The notes under the pieces were generated by a model. The model saw only the letters and a program-made list of their open reading frames with translations, did no database searches and had not been told where the DNA came from. Positions 25,077 to 36,075 of a stretch of DNA of 39,690 nt are shown here, in pieces. Origin of the DNA: Gammaproteobacteria bacterium (lineage in GTDB: Bacteria; Pseudomonadota; Gammaproteobacteria; Legionellales; Legionellaceae); the NCBI GenBank assembly GCA_013289415.1, contig JABDAB010000011.1:1-39690 (forward strand), given 5' to 3'. Each line of letters begins with the position of its first letter. Position 1 is the stretch's first letter. A program made the translations under genes and the position numbers.

Positions 25077-25171
25077 TGGAGTTTGGACAAAGCCACATGC
25101 AAAAACACGCATGTAGCTTGTCCAAATAATTGAGATCTCGATATTAAATACGGTAACCCTTCTCAATGCCC
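25077..25171. repeat. 95-bp dispersed element with TTTGGACAA hairpin, copy 2
   Basis: Same as 15937-16031, starting five bases after the ribBA stop. The hairpin TTTGGACAA...CTTGTCCAAA may terminate or stabilise the upstream transcript. Confidence 0.85.
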
Positions 25172-25187
25172 ATGAACTCATTATCAT

Positions 25188-25227
25188 GGACAGAAGGACA
25201 TGAGTCTTTTTTCATGTTCTTCTGTCC
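25188..25227. repeat. Dispersed GGACAGAAG palindrome, copy 2
   Basis: GGACAGAAGGACATGA / TCATGTTCTTCTGTCC, one mismatch in the 16-bp stem, with the loop inverted relative to copy 1 at 14649. It precedes ribH and creates a spurious upstream in-frame extension. Confidence 0.85.
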
Positions 25228-25252
25228 AATGTCCAATAACTGGAGAATATAT

Positions 25253-28205
<2,953 letters not shown>

Positions 28206-28315
28206 GGCTTCGAGACGGTGTTACCACACCTCCTCAGCCAGAACGGATCGTGGTTAGGCATTAATAACTGCGGAATTGAGTATATAGGAAAGTTAATATT
28301 ATGGAGGTTTATAAC
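28206..28315. repeat. Repeat-derived intergenic sequence after kdsA
   Basis: A segment GGCTTCGAGACGGTG...CCTCCTCAGCC lies directly after kdsA, then CATTAATAACTGCGGAATTGAG (28259-28280). The latter matches one arm of the inverted repeat at 16290-16311, plus downstream bases (TATAGG/AGTT). Confidence 0.6.
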
Positions 28316-28588
28316 ATGTTGAATTGGAAACGAATCTTGGGTACAGGTATTGTTACCTGCTTGTTATATCCGGCCATTGTTGTAGGTGAAACGTTCAATA
28401 TTATTGATTCAGCATGGACATGCTATACCGGAACTACGTGCACGGGTCAGAAGAGTATTGGAGCAACCAACTGCTCTTCCTGTTCTCTGTCTAATCCCCC
28501 TTGCCAAGTTTGCTGTAAATTCAAAGGTAATACGATTCAAATGATTCAAAAGTGTCCTCCGTCTATACGTCCACGCAATGTTCGTTAA
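28316..28588 (+). CDS. Small Cys-rich secreted protein of unknown function
   Basis: Not recognised. The ATG at 28316 has GGAGG eight bases upstream; an earlier ATG at 28301 overlaps this site and is less likely. The 90-aa product has a Lys/Arg start, a hydrophobic segment (ILGTGIVTCLLYPAIVV) ending in VGE that fits a signal peptide, and a short mature part with eight cysteines (WTC, TTC, NC, SSC, PPC, QVCC, KC). That number fits four disulfides in a periplasmic or secreted mini-protein. The tail PPSIRPRNVR is basic. It is convergent with hemY, 36 bases away. It could be a toxin-like or structural peptide; there is no support for either. Confidence 0.65.
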   Translation: MLNWKRILGTGIVTCLLYPAIVVGETFNIIDSAWTCYTGTTCTGQKSIGATNCSSCSLSNPPCQVCCKFKGNTIQMIQKCPPSIRPRNVR

Positions 28589-28624
28589 ACCTATGCTTTT
28601 TCTAGGTTAAATGAACCTGGATAC

Positions 28625-29800
28625 TTATATCATCAGCAACAATCCCTGCCGATAAGCATCACAAGCCCCCACATGATCGTCTAATTGCTCCAGCAGTGCA
28701 CCTAACCTTGCATAAGCTGCGGGGGTGGGGCGGAGTTTGATGCTTTCTTCGAAATAAGCTTTCGCTTTACCCCACAGACGACTGGTTTGACTAATACGCC
28801 CCAAACATAAATAGAGGCCAGATGAATGAGGGTTGGTTTTGAGTAGCCCTTCAGCGAAGCCCAGTTTAGGCTCGGTACCTTTGATTTGTCCATACAGTAT
28901 GATTAGTTCCTCATTAAACTGTTTTTGTAGGCAGCGGCGTAATAGTTCTTCAACTTGTGCATCTTCATGGTTGTCGAGTAGATAGCGGCTGTACTCAGCG
29001 AGCAGGTCAGGATCGTTGGCTAAATTTTTGGGCAGGCTATTTACCAGGTTTGTGAGAGCCTCGGTTTGATTTTGTTTAATCAAATCAGTCATGGATTGCA
29101 GCCAAGCATTTTTTTGCAACAGATTAAATGCTGGTTCAGACACTATCTTGTGGCGTTTTAATGCGGGTAATAATTCAATTAGCTGCGGCCAGTCTTTAAC
29201 TTCCTCATACAGATGCATCAATAGTTTTAAAACGTAGGGATGTTGGGGTGATAAATCCTGCAAATGCCTCAATGTGGCCAAGGCCTGTTCCCACTGTCGA
29301 TTTGCTAGCTGCAATTGTGCCTGGGTTAGTTCGACGGCTATTTTTGCTTCAGGCATGGATTGCTGCGCTTCTCGCAAATAATCATCACGCAACTTGCTAT
29401 CACCCATTTCCTGAGCGGCCCGAGCCGCAGTGAGGTAGTTGAGTAGAGGGGTCTCTGTGTCTGGTAAGGCATTGATCAGATAATTTTTTGCCCGCAACCA
29501 ATGCCCTTCGCTGAACTCGATCAAACCTTGCCTGGTTTTTTTCTGTGCATCATGAGCACGTCGTTTTGCTAACCATTCTCTCCACGCACTGGGAGTATGC
29601 GTGATCCAATGCAGCATTAAGAGCATTGCATGCACGATTAAAAACGACAGAACAAGGCTGGGTATGGCAAGTCCAAGCGTGGTTTCAATGGTCCATTTAT
29701 TGATAGCGATCAATATATAACCTGGATCCTGGTAAAGTTGTACGCCTAACCAGACAGAAATCAATAAAATGATAAAAATTTTCAGGGTTCGAATCATCAT
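28625..29800 (-). CDS. hemY: HemY, protohaem-pathway TPR membrane protein
   Basis: Two N-terminal membrane segments (IFIILLISVWLGVQLY; IPSLVLSFLIVHAMLLML) followed by a HemY_N-type linker (WREWLAKRRAHDAQKKTRQGL) and TPR-like helices to the end (residues about 100-391). The E. coli protein, also encoded last in hemCDXY, is an inner-membrane scaffold whose biochemical role is still unclear. The ATG at 29800 overlaps the hemX stop by 4 bases with AGGAG upstream. It is 391 aa, about normal. Confidence 0.93.
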   Translation of the reverse strand: MMIRTLKIFIILLISVWLGVQLYQDPGYILIAINKWTIETTLGLAIPSLVLSFLIVHAMLLMLHWITHTPSAWREWLAKRRAHDAQKKTRQGLIEFSEGHWLRAKNYLINALPDTETPLLNYLTAARAAQEMGDSKLRDDYLREAQQSMPEAKIAVELTQAQLQLANRQWEQALATLRHLQDLSPQHPYVLKLLMHLYEEVKDWPQLIELLPALKRHKIVSEPAFNLLQKNAWLQSMTDLIKQNQTEALTNLVNSLPKNLANDPDLLAEYSRYLLDNHEDAQVEELLRRCLQKQFNEELIILYGQIKGTEPKLGFAEGLLKTNPHSSGLYLCLGRISQTSRLWGKAKAYFEESIKLRPTPAAYARLGALLEQLDDHVGACDAYRQGLLLMI

Positions 29801-30900
29801 GATTTTGCTCCTGTGCTATTCTCCATTTCCTTCTTTGGTTCTGGATCTGGTACAGGAGGAGGGCTACTCTTTTTAGACGCAATCAAGTGATTGAGTAGCA
29901 ATAATGATTCTCCCGTCGTCGGTTTTTGCGAGTCTAGTTGTGTTTGTTGCAATTCATTTAATTGCTGAAGCAGCGTTTGGGTATTTTTGGCCTGCAGATC
30001 AAACGTTCGTTTAATGGTATTGATGGCTTGTGTTAATGACAGTTTATATACGTCGTGATTTCGTTGTATAACCGCCCATTGTGCTTCCTGTAAATTCAAA
30101 AGACAGGTTTCACGTAATACTGACTCATATTCAGGCGCAAGCAAGGGTTCGACTGCTTCATCATGATGGCGAATGAGAACTAGTTTTTCCAATAGCTGAA
30201 TACTGTTTTGCACCCGTTCACGCCAAGCTGATGGTGTTTTATTGGTTGCCGTTACCGATGATGGACTGGCATTAGTCAATGTAAATGGATTTTTAATGGG
30301 TAAGTCAGTCAGTAGTTGTTGTGCTGCATCCAGTTTAGCCAGTAGACCCACGATATCAATGGTTGGAATAGCTTGTAATTGAGTCATTTCCTTGGCTATA
30401 GCTTGCCTGACAATGTATAGCTCGGGCTCATGAAGATTGGCCAGCAAGTCATCAGCTTGTTGGAGTAGTGCTGAAGTGGTTTGCGTATTGTCACTCCAGT
30501 GGGCATTTATTTCTGCCAATTCAAGGTAGTAACGGGCCTTTAGCAGCAACCAGTCATTGTTTTGATACCAATGCTCTTGTAACGCTTGCGATAAATTTTT
30601 ACTCACGCCGTCTAATCGGTCATTTAATTTTTCTTGTATTGAGCCCAGTTTACCGAAGTTGGAATCAAACAGGGCTCTGGCGTCTGTTTGTTGTTGTTTG
30701 ACGGTGATCACTTCAGAGGTCAATTTTTGAATCTGATTGGTAAGTTGCTGCTGATTTTTGTACAGGGCATAGGCAATGCTGGCAATAATAATCAAGGATA
30801 GTAATGTCAGTGCCAGTTTTCTCGCTAAAGATGGGCGGCGGGCTGCTGATTTATGATGGGACGATGACAATGGTGTCTCGGCGTTATTCTTTGTTGTCAT
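29797..30900 (-). CDS. hemX: HemX, membrane-anchored coiled-coil protein of the haem operon
   Basis: A short cytosolic N-terminus, one membrane segment at about 28-48 (LALTLLSLIIIASIAYALY), then a coiled coil (NQQQLTNQIQKLTSEVITVKQQ) and an alpha-helical domain with the family's WLLLKARYYLELAEINAHW motif. Despite old names, HemX is not a catalytic uroporphyrinogen methyltransferase. It is 367 aa, with a C-terminal Pro/Glu-rich tail. The start at 30900 has AAGGAG and overlaps the hemD end by 17 bases. Confidence 0.93.
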   Translation of the reverse strand: MTTKNNAETPLSSSHHKSAARRPSLARKLALTLLSLIIIASIAYALYKNQQQLTNQIQKLTSEVITVKQQQTDARALFDSNFGKLGSIQEKLNDRLDGVSKNLSQALQEHWYQNNDWLLLKARYYLELAEINAHWSDNTQTTSALLQQADDLLANLHEPELYIVRQAIAKEMTQLQAIPTIDIVGLLAKLDAAQQLLTDLPIKNPFTLTNASPSSVTATNKTPSAWRERVQNSIQLLEKLVLIRHHDEAVEPLLAPEYESVLRETCLLNLQEAQWAVIQRNHDVYKLSLTQAINTIKRTFDLQAKNTQTLLQQLNELQQTQLDSQKPTTGESLLLLNHLIASKKSSPPPVPDPEPKKEMENSTGAKS

Positions 30901-31648
30901 ACATTACTCCTTGATTGTAATGACGCAGCGCGTCAAGTATTTTATCATGCTGGCTAATGATAATCGTTTTAATCCCTAACAACGAGGCGGATTCTGCCAG
31001 CCGTGCACTAATAACCAGGCAAGGTTTACTGCGAAGCCATGACCGGCCTTCTTCTGAAAACAGGGTAAATAAATTGTTCATCGCTTGCTGGCTAGTAAAC
31101 AGTATAATATCCACTGAGTCATCCTGCCACACTGAATTGATATATTCTTGCTTTATATCTGGTAAACTTCGGTAATATACGGCTAGGGATATTAAACATG
31201 CACCTCGCGATTGTAATACCTCAGCAATCATAGGTCTGCCACCAAGACCTTTTATTAGCAAAATGTTTTGATGTTGTATATTTTGCAATATGTCAAGTTC
31301 CAGCAAGTGTTCACTGTCAGCAATGAAGGGTATATGGTGAACCTGTATTCCCTGTTTAGATAATGCAGCAGCAGTTGCATTACCTACAGCGATGACGTTT
31401 ATACTGGCAGGCCAATGGATATTTGCCTGTTTTAATGCGGAGAAATAATAATCTACTGCGTTGGCACTGATAAAAATAGCCTGATTTACAGTGGTTAGTT
31501 CTGGCATGTTGTTAAGCCAGTCAAGAGTGGTTGACGTGATGGTTAATGCAGGGAGATTAATCGATATACCGCCAGCAGCATGGATAGCCTTATCTAACGC
31601 AGCGCTCTGGTTTAAAGGGCGAGTGTTTAAAACCCGTAGACCCTTCAC
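30884..31648 (-). CDS. hemD: Uroporphyrinogen-III synthase
   Basis: Cyclises hydroxymethylbilane with inversion of ring D. The family is poorly conserved, but MKGLRVLNTRP, AIFISANAVDYYF, VIAVGNATAAAL, ILLIKGLGGRPMIAEVLQSRGA and IILFTSQQAMNNLF are all in their expected places across the two-lobe fold. It is 254 aa, normal. It lies between hemC (4-base overlap) and hemX (17-base overlap), which confirms the assignment. Confidence 0.95.
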   Translation of the reverse strand: MKGLRVLNTRPLNQSAALDKAIHAAGGISINLPALTITSTTLDWLNNMPELTTVNQAIFISANAVDYYFSALKQANIHWPASINVIAVGNATAAALSKQGIQVHHIPFIADSEHLLELDILQNIQHQNILLIKGLGGRPMIAEVLQSRGACLISLAVYYRSLPDIKQEYINSVWQDDSVDIILFTSQQAMNNLFTLFSEEGRSWLRSKPCLVISARLAESASLLGIKTIIISQHDKILDALRHYNQGVMYDNKE

Positions 31649-32568
31649 GAAGCAGCAAGCAATTTAGCTGCACCATTCTCCAGCAAGGTCTGCGCGCATT
31701 GTTCAGCCAATGCCATGACATCTTGTTGAGCTCCGCGCCTACTATCTTTAATCATAGTACGACCATCCGGAGTAGATACCATGGCTCGCAGGAGCAAGTC
31801 TGAATCAGGCATTTGCATACAATAGACAGCAACTGGAACATGACAATTACCCCCCAGCAAAGCATTTACATGACGTTCGCCATGTACACAAAGGGCAGTG
31901 AGTGAATCGTTTAAGGGAGCGATGAGATTTAGCATATCCACATCATCAGCTCGACATTCAATACCTAACGCACCTTGCCCACAGGCAGGCAACATGATGT
32001 CATCACTGAGCGTTTCGGTGATCATATTTTGTAAAGCCATTCGTTTAAGACCCGCGACAGCCAGTATAATAGCATCAAATTCTCCGGCATCCATTTTAGA
32101 CAGGCGAGTTTGAATATTACCACGCAAAGACACCATGTTTAAATCAGGGCGCAGAGCCAGTAATTGTGATTGCCGACGCAAACTGGTTGTACCCAAGATG
32201 GCGCCAAGGGGTAACGCGTTTAAACTGGACCAGGATTTACTAATCAATGCATCAAATGGACTATCCCGCATGCAAATTGCTGCCAAACATAATCCTGCTG
32301 GAAATGTTGCTGGTACATCTTTCATTGAATGCACAGCGATATCTGCTCGGTGATCAAGCAACGCCTCTTCCAATTCCTTAACAAACAGGCCTTTCCCACT
32401 CGCGGTCAATAAAGAGTCTTTTGAAAATTTATCTCCGGAGGTGGCCATGGGAAGCAACTCAATCTCCAACTCGGGCCAATATTGCATAAGACTAGTACGG
32501 ATATGATTAGCTTGCCATAATGCCAGTGGGCTTTTTCTTGTGGCGATTCGTAATATTTTTGAGGGCAT
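31645..32568 (-). CDS. hemC: Porphobilinogen deaminase (hydroxymethylbilane synthase)
   Basis: Polymerises four porphobilinogens. The motifs RIATRKSPLALWQ, HSMKDVPATFP with the catalytic Asp, GTTSLRRQSQLLA, and the dipyrromethane-cofactor Cys in LGGNCHVPVAVY are present. It is 307 aa. First gene of hemCDXY, with successive overlaps indicating a single mRNA. No strong ribosome-binding site precedes MPSKILRIA, and the gap to the upstream YopJ-like gene is only 49 bases, so some read-through from it is possible. Confidence 0.97.
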   Translation of the reverse strand: MPSKILRIATRKSPLALWQANHIRTSLMQYWPELEIELLPMATSGDKFSKDSLLTASGKGLFVKELEEALLDHRADIAVHSMKDVPATFPAGLCLAAICMRDSPFDALISKSWSSLNALPLGAILGTTSLRRQSQLLALRPDLNMVSLRGNIQTRLSKMDAGEFDAIILAVAGLKRMALQNMITETLSDDIMLPACGQGALGIECRADDVDMLNLIAPLNDSLTALCVHGERHVNALLGGNCHVPVAVYCMQMPDSDLLLRAMVSTPDGRTMIKDSRRGAQQDVMALAEQCAQTLLENGAAKLLAAS

Positions 32569-32617
32569 GAGGTAGGTGTTTGGTTGTTTTGATTAATGTT
32601 ATAGTATCACTAACTGC

Positions 32618-33928
32618 CTAGGGAGAGAACTTAATGCTCTGCTCTTTATCTAGCTTAAAATCAGACATTAACGATTCACCAATGATCAAAACAATTTTTT
32701 CCTGCTCCTCGAGCTTTTCAAACAGGTTTGTTATTTTGAATAGACATTGCTGTTTTAAGTGCCCTAGTGAATCGGTGATATTGGATTTTAATTCAGCCAA
32801 CTGAGTAGCTGTGTTTCGCAAATCCTGTCTATCATACATTGAATAAACAATCTCTTGGTTTTTGGCGAGCACCTCTAGAGAGTCACATAATGAACTCACA
32901 TTTTCTAGAAATTGTTCCTTATCTATCTGCGCTAATTCACGAAGCAACGAAAATAAAACAGGATGTTTCAAAAAGATGAATCCTGTACAGTGCTCCATGA
33001 TTAGTGATAAAGATTCGTCGTCTAAGGTTGAAAAATAAGCTGCTTTTGTTTCCGTGTAGTGTTTATTTTTTAAAAAAATGGTCTGGTTTATTTCTGTCTC
33101 GCCGTCAGATTTCTTTATCATTTGAGTTTTGTTGTGAATGCTCTCTAATAATGTTTCATTCGACCTCTTTTTAATCACTGTATTTTTAATATTTTCTGGA
33201 AAGGTCTGGAATGTTTTCAGAGATTGAATACCACGTAATATGCGCGTCAGATTCAAATCACCAAACCTTTCGTAGCTGCTCACTACGCCCTCAGTATCTG
33301 AAAGGTGCGGTAATTCATTAAGATATAAGGTTGAACCGTCAATTTGTGTCAGCTGTTTAATATGATCAAGAGTAAAAATGGAGCAATCAGTCGTTGTATG
33401 TTGCAATGAAAGTAGTTTGTCATTTAATTTTGGACGAAATATAAAATGTTTGCCTTCTGGAAAAAGTTCTTTCAACATTGCATGCTCGCGTCGGTACCCT
33501 ACCGAGAGTGCAGCATCAAGTACAAACGAAAAAAGTTGATGATCTTCTCCAATCATTAGATCAATTGCCGTCCAATGCGCATAGCCTGAACGATCTTCCA
33601 GACCTTTATCAAATTCATGATCATAATAAGTGGTTAGCACAGCTAATGAGATTCTTGTACCAACTGGAATCTCATCAATAACATCCTTAAGTTCGAGTAA
33701 AAAATTCTCATATTCAGGAGAATGTGGATCATTTTGTAATAAAAACCCAATAAAAGGCTCATTTTTATCCATTCTTTTTTTTTGCTTAAGTGCAAGTAAC
33801 AATGCAACGGTGGTTGGACATGAGGTTGGCTCAATATCTTCAGGACGCAAGTGTTTTTTGTGTTGGATTTCGTTACGAATATCATCCTGTGCTTTCACAA
33901 CCGGATTAACTTCACCAAGCGTTCTCAT
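32618..33928 (-). CDS. YopJ-like (C55/clan CE) acetyltransferase-type protein, candidate effector
   Basis: The catalytic triad of YopJ-family Ser/Thr acetyltransferases is visible with the right spacing: His118 in GYAHWTAIDLMI, Asp138 in FSFVLDAAL (20 residues on) and Cys182 in TTTDCSIFTLDHIKQL (44 further). In YopJ the same residues are 19 and 44 apart, with Glu as the middle residue. The H-W and D-C-x-I-F contexts also fit the wider Ulp1/clan CE fold, so a deubiquitinase-like activity is the alternative. Upstream, EIPVGTRISLAVLTTYYDHE resembles the strand leading to the His. The C-terminal 230 residues are helical and Lys/Glu-rich, without a known domain. There is no signal peptide. Start at 33928 since GGGAG lies seven bases upstream. 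Family members modify host kinases. Confidence 0.68.
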   Translation of the reverse strand: MRTLGEVNPVVKAQDDIRNEIQHKKHLRPEDIEPTSCPTTVALLLALKQKKRMDKNEPFIGFLLQNDPHSPEYENFLLELKDVIDEIPVGTRISLAVLTTYYDHEFDKGLEDRSGYAHWTAIDLMIGEDHQLFSFVLDAALSVGYRREHAMLKELFPEGKHFIFRPKLNDKLLSLQHTTTDCSIFTLDHIKQLTQIDGSTLYLNELPHLSDTEGVVSSYERFGDLNLTRILRGIQSLKTFQTFPENIKNTVIKKRSNETLLESIHNKTQMIKKSDGETEINQTIFLKNKHYTETKAAYFSTLDDESLSLIMEHCTGFIFLKHPVLFSLLRELAQIDKEQFLENVSSLCDSLEVLAKNQEIVYSMYDRQDLRNTATQLAELKSNITDSLGHLKQQCLFKITNLFEKLEEQEKIVLIIGESLMSDFKLDKEQSIKFSP

Positions 33929-33958
33929 TTCAGGCTCCCAAAAAATATTTATACTATA

Positions 33959-33988
33959 AGAGTAGATATTAAACAGTAGGTTTGTCAA
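33959..33988 (-). promoter_or_regulatory. Possible promoter of the YopJ-like gene
   Basis: On the minus strand a perfect TTGACA (33983-33988), an 18-base spacer and TACTCT (33959-33964), which matches the -10 consensus at T1, A2 and T6 only. It is 30 bases before the start codon. Confidence 0.35.
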
Positions 33989-34121
33989 TTTTTATATCGA
34001 TTTTTCTTTTACATCAACTTAATGGGACAGCCCTACACAATGGCTGACAGGGAGCGTTTTATATTGCCGCTTACAAGAGTATTGTAGTTCTGATAAAATG
34101 GATTAAATAGAACCGTACGCT

Positions 34122-34176
34122 AGGGTCTATTGATAATTCGCTTGCCGATGCGAGATTTGAAATGTCAACAGACCCT
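34122..34176. repeat. 55-bp inverted-repeat element with AGGGTCTGTTGACATT-type ends
   Basis: AGGGTCTATTGATAATT (34122-34138) opposite AAATGTCAACAGACCCT (34160-34176). It shares its ends with the 131-bp element at 14695-14825 but is internally deleted. It lies just upstream of a small secreted-protein gene. Confidence 0.65.
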
Positions 34177-34201
34177 GGTATTTTAATACTTGGAGAAAAT
34201 T

Positions 34202-34540
34202 ATGTTAATTAAAAAAACGGCCATCGCTTTGGTACTGGGATTTGCATTGGTAGCTAGCGCATTTGCTGGATCAGAAGATTGGAATGGTACATTTACCTTT
34301 CAAGACAGCACAGGTGTAGCACGCGCTGTGGCTCATACACCGACAGGTATTCAGTTTTTATTTTTTAGTGTAGTCAAATGTCTGCATTTAGGTAAAGGTG
34401 CCAATATCAGTGGAATGTTAATCCCTGAAAACGCTACCCTCTGTACTAACTCAAATGTTGAAACATTTATTAGTCAAGTGCAAAAACTAGGCCTTATTAC
34501 CAATAAAACGGTGACATTAGGGGCTAGTTACAAGCCTTGA
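34202..34540 (+). CDS. Small secreted protein of unknown function
   Basis: Not recognised. The start at 34202 has GGAGA seven bases upstream. MLIKKTAIALVLGFALVASAFAG is a textbook signal peptide with cleavage after AFA. The mature part is about 90 residues, with two cysteines (VVKCLHLG, ATLCTNSN) that could form one disulfide and a beta-rich pattern (WNGTFTFQDSTG, VTLGASY). A large inverted repeat follows the stop. It faces ssb convergently. Confidence 0.7.
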   Translation: MLIKKTAIALVLGFALVASAFAGSEDWNGTFTFQDSTGVARAVAHTPTGIQFLFFSVVKCLHLGKGANISGMLIPENATLCTNSNVETFISQVQKLGLITNKTVTLGASYKP

Positions 34541-34545
34541 TAGAG

Positions 34546-34657
34546 TAACCAGTCTTTGCGAGCCGTAGGCGAAGCAATCCAGCGTCCTTGCGCTGCATCG
34601 CTAGCGGTCACTGGATTGCTTCGCCTGCGGCTCGCAAAGACGGGAGCGAGTAGTTAC
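34546..34657. repeat. Long inverted-repeat element (31-bp arms)
   Basis: GTCTTTGCGAGCCGTAGGCG... (34552-34582) pairs with ...CGCCTGCGGCTCGCAAAGAC (34611-34641), one mismatch in 31. The outermost bases GTAAC (34546-34550) and GAGCGAGTAGTTAC (34644-34657) resemble the ends of the 175-bp element at 16328. It belongs to the GTCTTTGCGAG / AAGCAATCCAG type seen widely as intergenic repeats. No clear target duplication. Confidence 0.8.
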
Positions 34658-34665
34658 TAAATAAA

Positions 34666-34693
34666 CTAAAAAGCCCTTATATAAAAGGGCTTT
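34666..34693 (-). terminator. Rho-independent terminator of ssb
   Basis: On the minus strand AAAGCCCTTTTATATAAGGG followed by CTTTTTAG: a stem of about 7 bp (AAAGCCC/GGGCTTT) with a T-run, 37 bases after the ssb stop codon. Confidence 0.75.
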
Positions 34694-34729
34694 AAGAATA
34701 ATAATTAACAATTTACTCTATGGTAGGAA

Positions 34730-35221
34730 TTAAAACGGGATATCATCATCCAGTTCTTCAAAGGCTTCCTGTGCGGCCGTTTGCGATGCTTGTGTCGCTT
34801 GTGGTTTGCGAGCAGCAGTACCTTGTTGTTGTGGCTCTTGTTGTGATGTGGGCTGTGAATCACTGTAGCCACCAGAACTTTGGCCTTTGCCGTCCAGCAT
34901 TTGAATGTCGGATGCGATGATTTCTGTTGTGTAGCGATCCTGACCTTGTGGATCTGTCCACTTACGAGTGCGCAAACTGCCTTCAACATAAAGTTTTGAG
35001 CCTTTGCGAACATATTCACCAACAATTTCACCCAGTCGATTGAAGCAAACCACGCGATGCCATTCCGTTCGCTCTTGCTTGTTGCCAGTTTCTTTGTCTT
35101 TCCATGTCTCACTGGTTGCTACAGATATGGTGGCGACAGCGTTGCCATTGGGCATGTACCGAACCTCCGGATCCCCGCCAATATTGCCTACCAATATAAC
35201 CTTGTTAATTCCACGTGCCAT
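34730..35221 (-). CDS. ssb: Single-stranded DNA-binding protein
   Basis: Tetrameric OB-fold protein of replication and repair. It starts [26 protein letters not shown] and has [31 protein letters not shown] Gln/Ser-rich linker follows and it ends in the conserved acidic partner-binding tip DDDIPF. It is 163 aa, normal. GGAGA precedes the start, and a terminator lies 37 bases downstream. Confidence 0.98.
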   Translation of the reverse strand: MARGINKVILVGNIGGDPEVRYMPNGNAVATISVATSETWKDKETGNKQERTEWHRVVCFNRLGEIVGEYVRKGSKLYVEGSLRTRKWTDPQGQDRYTTEIIASDIQMLDGKGQSSGGYSDSQPTSQQEPQQQGTAARKPQATQASQTAAQEAFEELDDDIPF

Positions 35222-35281
35222 TTTATTTCTCCGTTGCGAAAGTTAGAACAAGAGTATACCCAATCTAAAGCCGGTGGACAA

Positions 35282-35980
35282 TTATAGTCTTATCTCATGT
35301 TCATGCATTGTCTCATGTCCATCTATTGGTTCCGCGACTTCTACCGCAGGCGGCTCATTTTGATTATTCATGATGGCATCTTTAAATAAGCCAAACTGAT
35401 TCAAAATTTTTCCGTCAGGCCCATTTTCATGCTGCGTACGCAGAGTTTGATTGATACCATGCATCAGCAAATCATAGCCAGCTTTGTATGTAAAAAACGT
35501 CGGGATTGATGCCAGTGGAGCGAGTATAATGATGCCTACGTAGGGTGCTGTAGCTCCAGCATATAATCCAAGCAGAAGACTGGACACGAAAACCAGCGGA
35601 GCAATTACAAAGAACAATACCAGGGTCGCGATAAACCTTAATGCGGCTGTAACATAATTCAAACCAGACTGAACTGAATTGACTTGAGTTATTGCTGTCT
35701 GAAGGTTAGATAATAAATCAGGGTTTGCCAGTGCATTCTCTAATTCTTCATCATTATTACATAATGATAAAGGGAGCATGACTTCTAACGTTTCTTTTAT
35801 GCCGGGTGGTGCCTGATTAAATTGATCATATGAATTGCGAAAGTCTGTCAACATGACTGACATTATTTCGCTCAACTCACGCAGTTTACCTCCTCTTCTC
35901 TGCATTTTCTTTAGCTCGTTTTGTATGTTTATCCAATTCTTTTTAGTTTCAGCATCTAAAATATTAATAATGGGTTTCAT
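35282..35980 (-). CDS. Hypothetical two-TM protein
   Basis: Not recognised. The start at 35980 (MKPIINIL) has AAGGAA upstream; a longer frame begins at 36010. Residues 1-105 are helical and charged, with possible coiled-coil character (NIQNELKKMQRRGGKLREL). Two membrane segments follow: about 113-140 (FIATLVLFFVIAPLVFVSSLLLGLY) and about 145-168 (APYVGIIILAPLASIPTFF). A hydrophilic acidic tail ends EPIDGHETMHEHEIRL. This cytosolic-helix plus TM-hairpin plan occurs in membrane-targeted effectors of intracellular bacteria, but also in ordinary membrane proteins. It is interposed between ssb and the transporter gene. Confidence 0.65.
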   Translation of the reverse strand: MKPIINILDAETKKNWINIQNELKKMQRRGGKLRELSEIMSVMLTDFRNSYDQFNQAPPGIKETLEVMLPLSLCNNDEELENALANPDLLSNLQTAITQVNSVQSGLNYVTAALRFIATLVLFFVIAPLVFVSSLLLGLYAGATAPYVGIIILAPLASIPTFFTYKAGYDLLMHGINQTLRTQHENGPDGKILNQFGLFKDAIMNNQNEPPAVEVAEPIDGHETMHEHEIRL

Positions 35981-36075
35981 GATATTTTCCTTGAGTAAAT
36001 TTGCCCGCAACCCGCAAGTGGGTGTATTTTGCGCAACTGACGTGGAGTTTAATCTATTTTTTAAAGCGGATCAAA

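Noticed and set aside
25166..25252. Longer N-terminus for ribH
   Set aside because: The extra residues are encoded by a dispersed palindrome, and the internal ATG at 25253 has a good ribosome-binding site and the family-typical N-terminus.
33965..33985. TTTAATATC sequence upstream of the YopJ-like gene as a PmrA-type regulator site
   Set aside because: It resembles part of the Legionella cTTAATatT motif, but AT-rich sequence makes such a match likely by chance and no second half is present.
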